From: Eubacteriales bacterium
GTDB lineage: Bacteria > Bacillota > Clostridia > Lachnospirales > Lachnospiraceae
Assembly (NCBI GenBank): GCA_030536555.1
Contig: JAUNPU010000021.1
Coordinates: forward strand, 1-64,000
Direction: 5' to 3'
Length of the DNA: 64,000 bases
Made by a program: the position numbers and the translations under genes. This document shows, piece after piece, positions 43,154 through 53,356 of the stretch. Positions within the stretch are counted from its first letter, which is position 1; each line of letters opens with the position of its first letter. The notes below the pieces were generated by a model. It was not told the DNA's origin. It made no database searches and was given only the letters and a program-made list of their open reading frames with translations.

Positions 43154-44428
43154 ATGAGAAAAGCATTAAGCGTAATTCTGGCATCTTCTATGGTGTTATC
43201 TCTGGCAGCATGTGGCGGCAGCAAACCGGCTGAGACCACTGCGGCACCGGCTGAGACCACCGCAGCAGCAGAGGAGACTACCGCAGCGGAGGCTGGGGAG
43301 ACCGAGGCAGCAGCAGAGGCAACCGGAGAAGGCGTTGCAAAAGAGGATTTAAAAGTAGGTTACATTTTCATCGGTGATGAGAATGAGGGCTATACCGCAG
43401 CTCACTACAAAGGAGCAAAAGAGATGCAGGAAGCTCTGGGCTTAACGGATGATCAGCTGATCGTGAAGTGGACCATTCCGGAGGATGAGACCTGTTACGA
43501 TGCAGCAGTGGACCTGGCAGATCAGGGCTGTCAGATTATTTTCGCTAACAGCTTCGGTCATGAGGACTATATGAAGCAGGCGGCAGAGGAGTTCCCGGAG
43601 GTTGAGTTCTGTCACGCTACCGGTTATCAGGCAGCTTCCAGCGGTCTGGCTAACATGCACAATTTCTTTACTTCCATTTATGAGTCCCGTTACGTTTCCG
43701 GCGTGGTTGCAGGTCTGAAGCTGAACGAGATGATGGCAGCAGATTCCGCTGTGGTACCGAAGATCGGTTATGTAGGTGCATTCCCGTATGCAGAGGTTAT
43801 CAGCGGTTACACCTCCTTCTTCCTGGGCGTTCGTTCCGTATGTCCGGAGGCTGAGATGGAAGTTACCTATACCAACAGCTGGGCAAGCTTCGATCTGGAG
43901 AAAGAGGCAGCAGAGGCTCTGATTGCAGACGGCTGTGTACTGATCAGCCAGCACGCAGATACCACCGGCGCACCGACTGCATGTGAGGCAGCAGGCGTAC
44001 CGTGCGTAGGCTACAACATTTCTATGATCGCAACCGCTCCGAACAATGCACTGACCTCCGCATCCATCAACTGGGGTCCGTACTACACCTTCGCAACCAA
44101 GTCTGTTCTGGACGGAACCGCGATTCCGGCTGACTGGTGCCAGGGCTACAACGAGGGCGCAGACAAGATCACCGAGCTGAACGAGGCAACCATTGCAGAA
44201 GGCACCGCTGAGAAGGTAAAAGAGGTTGAGGATGCAATCAAGGCAGGCGAGCTGCATGTATTTGATACTGCAACCTGGACTGTTGGCGGCAAGAAGGCAG
44301 AAGACGATGCAGAGCTGATGGAGAAGTACAAAAATTACATCTTCGACGGCTACTTCCATGAGTCTGAGCTGTCCTCCGCTCCGTCCTTCGATATCAAGAT
44401 CGACGGCATTACCGACAAGACCAACTAA
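43154..44428 (+). CDS. BMP-family ABC transporter substrate-binding lipoprotein
   Basis: The 424-residue lipoprotein has lipobox LAAC, then GGSKPAETTAA and a ~40-residue Ala/Thr/Glu linker. The Bmp/PnrA domain shows LKVGYIFIGDENEGYTAAHYKGA, LADQGCQIIFANSFGHEDYM, IGYVGAFPYAEVISGYTSFFLG and ISQHADTTGAPTACEAAGV. PnrA-type proteins bind purine nucleosides. It is the first gene of a four-gene importer, and purine nucleoside phosphorylase at 13583 would use the product. Confidence 0.92.
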   Translation: MRKALSVILASSMVLSLAACGGSKPAETTAAPAETTAAAEETTAAEAGETEAAAEATGEGVAKEDLKVGYIFIGDENEGYTAAHYKGAKEMQEALGLTDDQLIVKWTIPEDETCYDAAVDLADQGCQIIFANSFGHEDYMKQAAEEFPEVEFCHATGYQAASSGLANMHNFFTSIYESRYVSGVVAGLKLNEMMAADSAVVPKIGYVGAFPYAEVISGYTSFFLGVRSVCPEAEMEVTYTNSWASFDLEKEAAEALIADGCVLISQHADTTGAPTACEAAGVPCVGYNISMIATAPNNALTSASINWGPYYTFATKSVLDGTAIPADWCQGYNEGADKITELNEATIAEGTAEKVKEVEDAIKAGELHVFDTATWTVGGKKAEDDAELMEKYKNYIFDGYFHESELSSAPSFDIKIDGITDKTN

Positions 44429-44468
44429 GGATCTTAACCGGGTCAGAAAAGCAATATAAAGTATACAT

Positions 44469-44507
44469 AATCGGGCGAAGCCGTCTGCCAGGTGGTTTCG
44501 CCTGATT
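44469..44507 (+). other. Strong hairpin between BMP lipoprotein and ATPase genes
   Basis: AATCGGGCGAAGCC pairs with GGTTTCGCCTGATT over 14 bp with two G-U pairs that only form in plus-strand RNA. No T-run follows, so it probably protects the 5' mRNA segment for the abundant lipoprotein. Confidence 0.65.
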
Positions 44508-44671
44508 CCGGTTAAAACCAGATGCCCTGTTTCAGGCAAAACCAGGCGCTCCTGTGGGAGACTCCGGGGCACGACTGGTGACTATGCCAGCCATACCTGA
44601 AGGAAGGTCTCAGGACTTTCGCTGAGGTATGTCCGGCAGCGGATATGAAAAGAACATGAGGAGGTCTGTCT

Positions 44672-46210
44672 GTGGAACAAGAGAGAAATGCGATAGAGCT
44701 TAAGAATATCACCAAGCGGTTCGGCAAGGTGACTGCAAATGACAAAGTGAATCTGACTGTGCGAAAGGGGGAGATCCTTTCCATTCTCGGTGAGAACGGA
44801 AGCGGCAAGACGACCCTGATGAATATGCTGTCCGGCATTTATTTTCCGGATGAGGGGCAGATCTTCGTGGATGGGAAGGAAGTGACCATTGCCTCCCCGA
44901 AGGATGCATTTCACCTGGGAATCGGTATGATTCATCAGCATTTCAAGCTGGTGGATGTGCTGACGGCGGCGGAAAATATCATTCTGGGACTGCCGGGCAG
45001 TGAGATTCTGGATATGACATCGGTCAATGCCAGGGTAAAGGAACTGGTGGACAAGTATGGATTCGAGCTGGATCCGGGTCAGAAAATTTATGAGATGTCG
45101 GTCTCCCAGAAGCAGACGGTGGAGATCATCAAGGTGCTGTACCGTGGCGCTCATCTGCTGATTCTGGATGAGCCGACGGCGGTTCTGACTCCCCAGGAGA
45201 CGGACAAGCTGTTTGCGGTACTGCGCAATATGCGCGCGGACGGACATTCGATCATCATTATCACCCACAAGCTCCATGAGGTGCTGTCCCTGTCTGACCG
45301 GGTGGCAGTGCTGAGAAAGGGGCAGTATGTGGGAACCGTGGAAACAAAGGGCGCTACGGCAGCGTCTCTGACGGAGATGATGGTGGGCAAGAAGGTGACG
45401 CTGGACATCGACCGTCCGGAGCCGGTGAACCCGCAGAAGCGTCTGGTAATTCAAAATCTGACTTGCCTGAACAAGGAGGGTATCACCACTCTGGACCACG
45501 CTTCCTTTGAGGCGCGAAGCGGTGAGATTCTGGGCATTGCCGGTATCGCCGGAAGCGGACAGAAGGAGCTTCTGGAGGCGATTGCCGGACTGCAGCCTAC
45601 CACAGAAGGTGTTGTGACCTACTACCCGCCGGAGGGCGGCGAGGAAGTGCTGACAGACCGGACTGCATCGGAGATTCGCAAGCTGGGCGTGCGCCTGTCC
45701 TTCGTGCCGGAGGATCGTCTGGGCATGGGACTGGTGGCAGCCATGGATATGACTGACAATATGATGCTGCGGGGCTACAACAAGGGCCACAGCTTCTTTG
45801 CAGACCGGAAGACGCCGAAGACGCTGGCAGAGCGGATCATTGAGCAGCTGGAGGTGGTGACTCCGGGTGTGACCACGCCGGTGCGCAAGCTTTCCGGCGG
45901 CAACGTGCAGAAGGTGCTGGTGGGACGTGAGATTGCATCCAACCCGACGGTGCTGATGGTGGCGTACCCGGTGCGGGGACTGGATATCAACTCCTCCTAT
46001 ACCATTTACAATCTGCTCAATGAGCAGAAGAAACAGGGCGTAGCGGTGCTCTGCGTGGGCGAGGACCTGGATGTGCTCCTGGAGCTGTGTGACCGGATTC
46101 TGGTGCTGTGCGGCGGAAGCGTCAGCGGCGTGGTGGATGCGAGAACCACCACCAAAGAAGAAGTGGGTCTTCTGATGACGAAGACAGGAAAGGAGGAGCG
46201 CCATGAGTAA
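44672..46210 (+). CDS. BMP-type ABC transporter ATPase with two ABC domains
   Basis: The 512-residue protein has two fused ATPase domains. The first has GENGSGKTTLMNMLSG, the Q-loop MIHQHFKLVDVLTAAENI, MSVSQKQTVEI and Walker B LLILDEPTAVL. The second has the usual altered Walker A GIAGSGQKELLEAIAG and LSGGNVQKVLVGREIA. Walker B there is VLMVAYPVRGLD, where the catalytic Glu is replaced, as is normal for this NupO/RbsA type. The start is GTG behind AGGAGG. It overlaps the first permease gene by 8 bp. Confidence 0.93.
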   Translation: MEQERNAIELKNITKRFGKVTANDKVNLTVRKGEILSILGENGSGKTTLMNMLSGIYFPDEGQIFVDGKEVTIASPKDAFHLGIGMIHQHFKLVDVLTAAENIILGLPGSEILDMTSVNARVKELVDKYGFELDPGQKIYEMSVSQKQTVEIIKVLYRGAHLLILDEPTAVLTPQETDKLFAVLRNMRADGHSIIIITHKLHEVLSLSDRVAVLRKGQYVGTVETKGATAASLTEMMVGKKVTLDIDRPEPVNPQKRLVIQNLTCLNKEGITTLDHASFEARSGEILGIAGIAGSGQKELLEAIAGLQPTTEGVVTYYPPEGGEEVLTDRTASEIRKLGVRLSFVPEDRLGMGLVAAMDMTDNMMLRGYNKGHSFFADRKTPKTLAERIIEQLEVVTPGVTTPVRKLSGGNVQKVLVGREIASNPTVLMVAYPVRGLDINSSYTIYNLLNEQKKQGVAVLCVGEDLDVLLELCDRILVLCGGSVSGVVDARTTTKEEVGLLMTKTGKEERHE

Positions 46211-47291
46211 GGAACCGCTGGTACATATTTCCAAACGGGAGGAAATGCCATTTGCCCAGGCTGTGCTGGTGCGGCTGGCGGCTGTGCTGCTCTCCCTGAT
46301 CGTGTGTGCATTTGTGATATTTATTCTGACAAAGCTGAATCCGGTGGAGGTCTACAAGGCGATCTTCAGCGGTGCGGTGGGTACCTCCCGCCGGTTCTGG
46401 GTGACGATTCGTGACTCGCTGATTCTGCTGTGCGTGGCGATTGGTCTGACCCCGGCATTTAAGATGCGGTTCTGGAATATCGGAGCGGAGGGACAGATTC
46501 TGATGGGCGGCTGTGTGACGGCTGCGGTGATGATCTATGCAGGCGATTCCATGCCGACGCCGGTGCTGTTTGCAGCGATGGTGGCTGCCAGCATCGTGGC
46601 AGGTATGATCTGGGGACTGATTCCGGCGGTATTCAAGGCAATCTGGAATACCAATGAGACCCTGTTCACCCTGATGCTCAACTATGTTGCCATGCAGATC
46701 GTGACCTTCTGCATCGTGTTCTGGGAGAATCCGTCCGGCTCCAACACAGTCGGCATCATCAACTCCAAGACGAAGATCGGCTGGCTTCCGTCGCTGTTTG
46801 GCATGAACTACGGCTGGAATGTGGTGATCGTGCTGCTGCTGACGGTGGGCATGTTCATTTATCTGAAATACAGCAAACAGGGATATGAGATTGCGGTTGT
46901 GGGTGAGAGTGAGAATACGGCGCGGTACGTGGGCATCAGCGTGAAGAAGGTCATCATGCGGACCATGGCAATCTCCGGCGCCATCTGCGGCCTGGCGGGA
47001 TTTATCCTGGTCAGCGGCTCCAGCCACACGATTTCCACCAGTACCGCCGGCGGACGAGGATTTACGGCAATCATCGTGGCATGGCTGTCCAAGTTCAATA
47101 CCTTCACGATGATTCTGGTGTCCTTCTTCCTGGTATTTATGCAGAAGGGGGCGCTGCAGATCGCATCACAGTTCAAGCTGAATGAAAATGCCTCTGACGT
47201 TATCACCGGCATTATCCTGTTCTTCATTCTGGGAAGCGAATTTTTCATCAATTACCGGCTGCAGTTCCGCAGGTCCGGGAAGGAAGCATAA
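46203..47291 (+). CDS. BMP-type ABC transporter permease 1
   Basis: The 362-residue protein has about ten helices and belongs to the BPD_transp_2 family. It shows LTPAFKMRFWNIGAEGQILMGG, a NETLFTLMLNYVAMQIV loop and GESENTARYVGISVKKVIMRTMAISGAICGLAG near the ATPase contact. It pairs with the second permease to form a nucleoside-type channel. Confidence 0.92.
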   Translation: MSKEPLVHISKREEMPFAQAVLVRLAAVLLSLIVCAFVIFILTKLNPVEVYKAIFSGAVGTSRRFWVTIRDSLILLCVAIGLTPAFKMRFWNIGAEGQILMGGCVTAAVMIYAGDSMPTPVLFAAMVAASIVAGMIWGLIPAVFKAIWNTNETLFTLMLNYVAMQIVTFCIVFWENPSGSNTVGIINSKTKIGWLPSLFGMNYGWNVVIVLLLTVGMFIYLKYSKQGYEIAVVGESENTARYVGISVKKVIMRTMAISGAICGLAGFILVSGSSHTISTSTAGGRGFTAIIVAWLSKFNTFTMILVSFFLVFMQKGALQIASQFKLNENASDVITGIILFFILGSEFFINYRLQFRRSGKEA

Positions 47292-47303
47292 GGAGGGCGG
47301 ATC

Positions 47304-48284
47304 ATGGGAGTTATTATCATCTTTTTACAGAAAGCCATCGCCCAGGGTATCGGCATCCTCTATGGTGCGCTTGGCGAGATTATTACGGAGAAATCCGGCA
47401 ACCTGAATCTGGGTGTTCCCGGCATCATGTACATGGGCGGCATCGCCGGACTGATGGGGGCATTCTACTACGAGCAGGGGACAGCAAATCCCAATGGATT
47501 TGTGGGAATGCTCATATCCTTTGCCTGTGCATTTCTGGCGGCGGTGCTGGGCGGCTTGATCTACAGTGTGCTGACCATCACCCTGCGTGCCAATCAGAAC
47601 GTGACCGGTCTTGCACTGACCACCTTTGGCGTGGGCTTTGGCAACTTCTTCGGAGGTTCCCTGTCCCAGCTGGCAGGCGGCGTAGGTCAGATCTCCGTGG
47701 CTGCCACCGGCGCGGCTTACACGAAGACCATCCCGGGGCTGTCATCGATTCCGGTGATCGGACCGGTGCTGTTTTCCTACGGATTTCTGACGTATCTGTG
47801 CATTGCGCTGGCAGTGGTGCTGTCCTTCTTCCTGTCAAAGACCAGAAAAGGACTGAACCTGCGGGCGGTGGGTGAGAACCCGGGAACCGCAGACGCAGCG
47901 GGCATCGATGTGACGAGATACAAGTATCTGGCAACCTGCATCGGAAGCGGCATCAGCGGACTGGGCGGACTGTATTTCGTCATGGAATACTCCGGCGGAA
48001 CCTGGACCAACAATGGTTTCGGTGACCGCGGCTGGCTGGCAATCGCCCTTGTAATCTTCGCGCTGTGGAAGCCGGTCAATGCCATCTGGGGCTCCATCCT
48101 GTTCGGCGGACTGTACATTCTGTATCTGTACATTCCGGGACTGGGGCGAAGCATGCAGGAGATCTTTAAAATGCTGCCTTATCTGGTTACCATCATCGTG
48201 CTGATCTTCACCAGCTTTCGAAAGAAGCGGGAGTATCAGGCACCGCAGGGACTGGGGCTGCCGTATTTCCGTGAGGAGAGATAA
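47304..48284 (+). CDS. BMP-type ABC transporter permease 2
   Basis: The 326-residue protein has about nine helices. It opens with LYGALGEIITEKSGNLNLGVPGIMYMG and has TLRANQNVTGLALTTFGVGFGNFFG and VGENPGTADAAGIDVTRYKYLATCIGSGISGLGG. It follows permease 1 after 12 bp. The operon ends here; the uvrA promoter and its SOS box lie just downstream. Confidence 0.92.
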   Translation: MGVIIIFLQKAIAQGIGILYGALGEIITEKSGNLNLGVPGIMYMGGIAGLMGAFYYEQGTANPNGFVGMLISFACAFLAAVLGGLIYSVLTITLRANQNVTGLALTTFGVGFGNFFGGSLSQLAGGVGQISVAATGAAYTKTIPGLSSIPVIGPVLFSYGFLTYLCIALAVVLSFFLSKTRKGLNLRAVGENPGTADAAGIDVTRYKYLATCIGSGISGLGGLYFVMEYSGGTWTNNGFGDRGWLAIALVIFALWKPVNAIWGSILFGGLYILYLYIPGLGRSMQEIFKMLPYLVTIIVLIFTSFRKKREYQAPQGLGLPYFREER

Positions 48285-48341
48285 GGGGTTGAAGGCTGAG
48301 TGGCCTCAGACAAAAATGAATCAGGAAACACAAAAAGAACA

Positions 48342-48355
48342 CGAACAAATGTTTG
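48342..48355 (+). promoter_or_regulatory. LexA/DinR SOS box of uvrA
   Basis: CGAACAAATGTTTG matches the Gram-positive SOS consensus CGAAC-RNRY-GTTYG at all positions. It overlaps the -35 hexamer at 48353, so LexA binding would block transcription. Confidence 0.88.
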
Positions 48356-48381
48356 CAATTCCGTTGCAGATATGATAGAAT
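48353..48381 (+). promoter_or_regulatory. Promoter of uvrA
   Basis: TTGCAA at 48353-48358 and TAGAAT at 48376-48381 are separated by 17 bp. The SOS box covers the -35. Confidence 0.75.
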
Positions 48382-48383
48382 AG

Positions 48384-48426
48384 ACCGTGCCAAGAGCCTG
48401 TAATCCGGGCTGGCACGGTTTGTTTT
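48384..48426 (+). terminator. Terminator hairpin right behind the uvrA promoter
   Basis: ACCGTGCCA pairs with TGGCACGGT around an 18-nt loop, followed by TTGTTTT. It can end the BMP operon transcript, but it also starts within a few bases of the uvrA transcript start, so a share of uvrA transcripts may stop here. Confidence 0.8.
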
Positions 48427-48463
48427 ATGTAGACAGAGCTTTTTGATTTGGAAGGATTTTGAG

Positions 48464-51319
48464 ATGGCAAAGCAGTATATTAAGATACGAGGTGCCAATG
48501 AGCACAATTTGAAGAATATTTCTCTGGACATTCCGCGGAATGAGCTGGTGGTGCTGACGGGCTTAAGCGGCTCGGGCAAGTCATCCCTGGCATTTGACAC
48601 GATCTATGCGGAGGGACAGCGGCGGTATATGGAGTCCCTGTCGTCCTATGCCCGTCAGTTCCTGGGGCAGATGGAGAAGCCGGATGTGGAGAGCATCGAG
48701 GGGCTGTCTCCAGCGATCTCCATTGACCAGAAGTCCACCAACCGGAACCCCCGTTCCACGGTGGGAACGGTGACGGAGATCTACGACTATATGCGTCTTC
48801 TGTATGCGCGGATCGGTATTCCCCACTGTCCCAAGTGCGGACGGGAGATCCGAAAGCAGACCATCGATCAGATGGTGGACCAGATTATGGGACTGCCGGA
48901 GCGGACGAAGATTCAGCTTCTGGCGCCGGTGGTGCGCGGACGCAAGGGCGAGCATGTGAAGGTGCTGGAGCAGGCACGGCGCAGCGGCTACGTGCGGGTG
49001 CGGATTGACGGCAACCTGTATGAGTTGTCGGAAGAGATCAAGCTGGAGAAGAATATCAAGCACAACATTGAGATCATCGTGGATCGTCTGGTGGTGAAGG
49101 AAGGGATCGAGAAGCGTCTGACGGACTCCATCGAGACGGTGATGGGGCTTTCCGACGGGCTGATGATCGTGGATGTGATCGACGGGGAGCCGATCAACTT
49201 CAGCATGAGCTTTTCCTGCCCGGACTGCGGTATCAGCATCGAGGAGGTGGAGCCCCGAAGCTTCTCCTTCAACAACCCCTTCGGCGCCTGCCCGGACTGC
49301 TTTGGCCTGGGCTACAAGATGGAGTTCGATGCGGATCTGATGATTCCGGACCGGTCCTTAAGCATTGCTCAGGGAGCCATCGTGGTGCTGGGGTGGCAGT
49401 CCTGTATGGACCGCAATAGCTTTACCCACGCCATTCTGAACGCGCTGTCGGAGGAGTACGGGTTCAGTCTGGACACACCGTTTGAGGAGTATCCCCAGGA
49501 GATTCAGAATGTGATCCTCCACGGAACCAATGGCAAAGAGCTGAAGGTTCACTACAAGGGACAGCGGGGCGAAGGCGTCTACGATGTGGCATTTGAGGGC
49601 CTGGTGAAGAACGTGGAGCGCCGCTATCGGGAGACATTTTCGGAGAACTCCAAGGCGGAGTATGAGACCTTCATGCGGATCACCCCCTGTAAGACCTGTA
49701 AGGGGCAGAGACTGAAGCAGACCTCTCTGGCGGTGACCGTGGGAGATCTGAACATCTATCAGGTGACGGAGCTGTCGATCACCAGATGCCGGGCATTCCT
49801 GGAGGAACTGAAGCTGACTCCGACTCAGGAGTCCATCGGTGCGCAGATTCTGAAGGAGATCAAGGCGCGGCTGGACTTCCTGCTGAACGTGGGACTGGAG
49901 TATCTGTCCCTGTCCCGTGCCACGGGAACCCTGTCCGGCGGCGAGGCGCAGCGCATCCGTCTGGCGACCCAGATCGGTTCCGGTCTGGTGGGCGTGGCGT
50001 ACATTCTGGACGAGCCAAGCATCGGTCTTCACCAGCGGGACAATGACAAGCTGCTGGCGACCCTGACCCACCTGCGGGACTTAGGGAATACGGTGCTGGT
50101 GGTGGAGCATGACGAGGATACCATGCGGACGGCAGACTGTATTGTGGATATCGGTCCCGGCGCCGGCGAACATGGTGGAGAAGTGGTCGCCATCGGCACG
50201 GCAGAAGAGATCATGAAGAATGAGAATTCCATTACCGGTGCCTACCTGAGCGGTCGGATCAAGATTCCGGTGCCAAAGGAGCGCAGAAAGCCCACCGGAT
50301 ATCTGACTGTGCGCGGGGCGGCGGAGAACAATCTGAAGAATATTGATGTGTCATTCCCCCTGGGCATCATGACCTGCGTGACCGGTGTGTCCGGCTCCGG
50401 CAAGAGTTCTCTGGTCAATGAGATTCTTTACAAGGCGCTGGCGCGGAAGCTGAACCGTGCGCGGACGATTCCGGGCAGGTTTAAGAAGCTGGAAGGTGTG
50501 GAGCAGCTTGACAAGGTCATTGACATCGACCAGTCCCCGATCGGGCGGACGCCCCGCTCCAATCCGGCGACCTACACGGGCGTATTTGACATGATCCGCG
50601 ACCTGTTCGCGTCCACGGCAGATGCCAAGGCGCGGGGCTACAACAAGGGGCGGTTCAGCTTCAACGTGAAGGGAGGCCGGTGCGAGGCCTGCAGCGGAGA
50701 TGGCATCATCAAGATAGAGATGCATTTCCTGCCGGATGTGTATGTGCCCTGCGAGGTCTGCGGCGGCAAGCGCTACAACCGGGAGACCCTGGAGGTTAAG
50801 TATAAGGGAAAGAGTATTTACGATGTGCTGAATATGACGGTGGAGGAGGCGATGAAGTTCTTCGAAAACATTCCGTCCATCTACCGGAAGATATCCACCC
50901 TGAACGATGTGGGACTGTCCTACATCCGTCTGGGTCAGCCGTCCACGGAGCTGTCCGGCGGTGAGGCGCAGCGAATCAAGCTGGCGACGGAGCTGAGCCG
51001 GCGCGGCACCGGCAAGACCATCTATATCCTGGATGAGCCGACCACAGGACTGCACTTTGCAGATGTCCACAAGCTGGTGGAGATCCTGCGGAGACTGTCA
51101 GACGGCGGCAATACGGTGATCGTCATCGAGCACAATCTGGATGTGATCAAGGCGGCGGACTATATCATCGACATCGGACCGGAAGGCGGCGACCGGGGCG
51201 GAACCGTGCTGGTGGAAGGCACACCGGAAGCGGTGGCGAAGTGCGCGAAGTCCTATACGGGGGAGTATGTGAAGAGGTATCTGGAGGATAATAGCGTAAA
51301 GTTACTTTCGGGTAATTAG
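48464..51319 (+). CDS. uvrA: Excinuclease ABC subunit A
   Basis: The 951-residue DNA-damage recognition ATPase has Walker A sites [14 protein letters not shown] and [14 protein letters not shown] and signatures [20 protein letters not shown] and [16 protein letters not shown]. It has the zinc modules [16 protein letters not shown] and [25 protein letters not shown]. It acts with UvrB and UvrC, neither in the window. ATG 48464 has AAGGA upstream; the TTG at 48443 is unlikely. The stop codon TAG is part of TTAGTGAC, which looks like the left end of the adjacent insertion sequence. The last residues (KLLSGN) may therefore be insertion-derived. Confidence 0.96.
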   Translation: MAKQYIKIRGANEHNLKNISLDIPRNELVVLTGLSGSGKSSLAFDTIYAEGQRRYMESLSSYARQFLGQMEKPDVESIEGLSPAISIDQKSTNRNPRSTVGTVTEIYDYMRLLYARIGIPHCPKCGREIRKQTIDQMVDQIMGLPERTKIQLLAPVVRGRKGEHVKVLEQARRSGYVRVRIDGNLYELSEEIKLEKNIKHNIEIIVDRLVVKEGIEKRLTDSIETVMGLSDGLMIVDVIDGEPINFSMSFSCPDCGISIEEVEPRSFSFNNPFGACPDCFGLGYKMEFDADLMIPDRSLSIAQGAIVVLGWQSCMDRNSFTHAILNALSEEYGFSLDTPFEEYPQEIQNVILHGTNGKELKVHYKGQRGEGVYDVAFEGLVKNVERRYRETFSENSKAEYETFMRITPCKTCKGQRLKQTSLAVTVGDLNIYQVTELSITRCRAFLEELKLTPTQESIGAQILKEIKARLDFLLNVGLEYLSLSRATGTLSGGEAQRIRLATQIGSGLVGVAYILDEPSIGLHQRDNDKLLATLTHLRDLGNTVLVVEHDEDTMRTADCIVDIGPGAGEHGGEVVAIGTAEEIMKNENSITGAYLSGRIKIPVPKERRKPTGYLTVRGAAENNLKNIDVSFPLGIMTCVTGVSGSGKSSLVNEILYKALARKLNRARTIPGRFKKLEGVEQLDKVIDIDQSPIGRTPRSNPATYTGVFDMIRDLFASTADAKARGYNKGRFSFNVKGGRCEACSGDGIIKIEMHFLPDVYVPCEVCGGKRYNRETLEVKYKGKSIYDVLNMTVEEAMKFFENIPSIYRKISTLNDVGLSYIRLGQPSTELSGGEAQRIKLATELSRRGTGKTIYILDEPTTGLHFADVHKLVEILRRLSDGGNTVIVIEHNLDVIKAADYIIDIGPEGGDRGGTVLVEGTPEAVAKCAKSYTGEYVKRYLEDNSVKLLSGN

Positions 51320-53004
51320 TGACTATAATTATGTAAACTAATAAAAAACAAAAGAAGAAAGCACCACTTTGTGATAAGATAGGATTTGCGAAAACCAAAA
51401 TCTAAACAAAGGATGGTGCTTTCTATGTATCAAAGTATACTACAGTTTATCGAAAAAGACATCAAGGAAATTGAAAAAGTATTAGGGAATATCCTGACGG
51501 GAGAAAAAGATACGGACGACCTGACAAAAGAGGTACAGGACAGGCTGATGAATCTGGCTGCACGCTGGATCAGTGAAATGTATGAAATGCTGGATGCGGA
51601 AATCCGTAGCAGTATAAAAAGGAAACTCCATTGGACGATCGAGCAAAGAAATGAACCCAAAGAGCTGTTGGATACAGTCGGGATGCTGCATTTTAACCGG
51701 ACAGGGTATAAAGATAAAAAGACCGGTAAATACATCTACCTTCTGGATGAAATCCTGGGGTTGAGTGGACATCAGAGAATGACCATAGGCGCAGCTGCAA
51801 ACATTCTGGAAGAGGCTGTCCTGACCAGTTATGCGAAGGGTGGGAGCGCAGCCAGCCCAAGTGATGCAGCCAGCAAACAGACCGTAAAAAAGCTGGTGCA
51901 CGAAACTGAGATAGACTTTCCGCTGCCGGAAGTCAGGGAAAAAAGGAAACAGAAATACCTACATATCGTTGCGGATGAAGACCATGTAGCAGCACAGTTC
52001 TGGAAGGAAAAGGGCGATCTGGAGAAATCAGAGAGCGGAAATAAAATAAACACAATCATGCCAAAGATCATTGTGGTTTTTGAAGATGTCGTGGATATAT
52101 CCGGAGAAAGATCAGGAAGCCACAGATACCGTCTGGTGGAAAAAAGGACGTTTTGCGGAGTACATAAAGGAACAGAAGCCAATCTGAGGTTCTGGGAAGA
52201 GGTAAGGGATTATATAGCGGCAGTTTATGATACAGATACACTGGAAAAGATTTACATTGCAGGAGATGGAGCGGCCTGGATCAAATCAGGGACAGAAGTG
52301 CTGGAGAAAAGCTGCTTTGTACTGGACAAGTTCCACATGATGAAATATATCAATGAATCCGTGAGCCATCTGCTGGACAGCGCAGATGAAATCAAAGAAG
52401 AGATCTGGGAAAGCATCAATAAAGCGGATAAAGAAGGGCTGAAGCGGATATATAGAAGTATACTGAAGGTAACGGAAGAAGGAAATAAATACGAACAGGT
52501 AAAGGCAGCGAGGAATTATTTTATGAATCAGTGGAACGGAATAGAAAACCGTGTAAAAGATGCAGGAGCGAGGTGGAGATGCTGCGCTGAGGGACAGGTG
52601 AGCCATGTATTGAGCGCGAGGATGAGCAGCCGTCCGATGGGGTGGAGTGAACGAGGATGTGATCAGATGGCGAAGCTGAGGGCATATCACTGGAATGTTG
52701 GAAAGATAATCGATCTTCTGAGATATCAGAAGAAAAAGGAGCGGCAGGAAGAAAAAAGGAAGGAACAGGAGGAACTGATTAAAGAACTGAGGAAGAAGCA
52801 GAAAAACTGGAGTTATGCAGAGCAGATGCGAGCAGAAGTACCGGGAACAGAGCAACACAGCATGAAGTGGATGAGAGATATCATCTACCAGGCATTGGAT
52901 GCCTAAAATATGGCTTTTTCTGCTTGATAACAATAACCAGGTCAGTAAATACAGAAGTCAAGAGCGACAGCCGTAGGGGACTCTTGAGTTCTGTATTTAG
53001 TGAC
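51316..53004 (+). mobile_element. ISLre2-family insertion sequence (ends approximate)
   Basis: The element contains one full-length transposase gene. The left end is probably TTAGTGACTATAATTATG at 51316, coinciding with the uvrA stop codon. On the right, GTCAGTAA at 52941-52948 would be the inverted match, while TTTAGTGAC at 52996-53004 lies in a long palindrome, so the exact border is uncertain. I could not identify a target-site duplication. Confidence 0.65.
51425..52906 (+). CDS. ISLre2-family transposase
   Basis: The 493-residue protein matches UPF0236/ISLre2 transposases. It has KKTGKYIYLLDEILGLSGHQRMT, YLHIVADEDHVAAQFW, HRYRLVEKRTFCGVHKGTEANLRFWEEV and IYIAGDGAAWIKSGTEVL with a candidate catalytic Asp. 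Also present are FVLDKFHMMKYINE and CCAEGQVSHVLSARMSSRPMGWSERGCDQMAKLRAY. It appears complete with no frameshift. ATG 51425 is used instead of the longer frame because it follows AAAGGATGGTG. Codon use and lower GC mark it as mobile DNA. Confidence 0.92.
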   Translation: MYQSILQFIEKDIKEIEKVLGNILTGEKDTDDLTKEVQDRLMNLAARWISEMYEMLDAEIRSSIKRKLHWTIEQRNEPKELLDTVGMLHFNRTGYKDKKTGKYIYLLDEILGLSGHQRMTIGAAANILEEAVLTSYAKGGSAASPSDAASKQTVKKLVHETEIDFPLPEVREKRKQKYLHIVADEDHVAAQFWKEKGDLEKSESGNKINTIMPKIIVVFEDVVDISGERSGSHRYRLVEKRTFCGVHKGTEANLRFWEEVRDYIAAVYDTDTLEKIYIAGDGAAWIKSGTEVLEKSCFVLDKFHMMKYINESVSHLLDSADEIKEEIWESINKADKEGLKRIYRSILKVTEEGNKYEQVKAARNYFMNQWNGIENRVKDAGARWRCCAEGQVSHVLSARMSSRPMGWSERGCDQMAKLRAYHWNVGKIIDLLRYQKKKERQEEKRKEQEELIKELRKKQKNWSYAEQMRAEVPGTEQHSMKWMRDIIYQALDA

Positions 53005-53029
53005 CGTATAATCACTCAGCAGAAAAAGC
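52913..53029. repeat. Nested palindrome downstream of the transposase
   Basis: The outer arms GCTTTTTCTGC (52913) and GCAGAAAAAGC (to 53029) enclose a second pair, 52941-52964 and 52981-53004, complementary at nearly all of 24 positions. A 16-nt loop lies between. It may be the transposase terminator and part of the right end of the element. Confidence 0.75.
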
Positions 53030-53152
53030 GGTAGAAAAAAACATCGGAACAGGCTATACTATAGAAAAACTGATCTGAATTTTTATCTCATGGTGGAATC
53101 TCGCCTTTTGTTTCCGAATGTAAATTGACGCTATCCTGGAGGATTTTACTCA

Positions 53153-53181
53153 TTGACAATTTTGATGGCTGCTCATATAAT
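53153..53181 (+). promoter_or_regulatory. Consensus promoter of the PBECR4-like gene
   Basis: TTGACA at 53153-53158 and TATAAT at 53176-53181 match the consensus perfectly with a 17-bp spacer. The transcript would have a leader of about 215 nt. Leader stems include GTAAG/CTTAC (53188-53213) and GACAAC/GTTGTC (53233-53254). Confidence 0.85.
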
Positions 53182-53356
53182 AAAGTTGTAAGAATTCATT
53201 GTTGAGGTCTTACAGTATCGCAGTTTGAAGCAGACAACTTGAGTGTCTGTTGTCGCTATCATGTTCACGGCTCTGTCAGAAGAGTGGTGTTCATAGACAA
53301 TTCGGGGGTTTGTACATCTCCACAGTCTGACTAGGGAAACCGAAAGAAAATGTACC

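Noticed and set aside
44582..46234. 550-codon minus-strand frame opposite the BMP ATPase
   Set aside because: Shadow of a two-domain ABC protein with all motifs on the plus strand.
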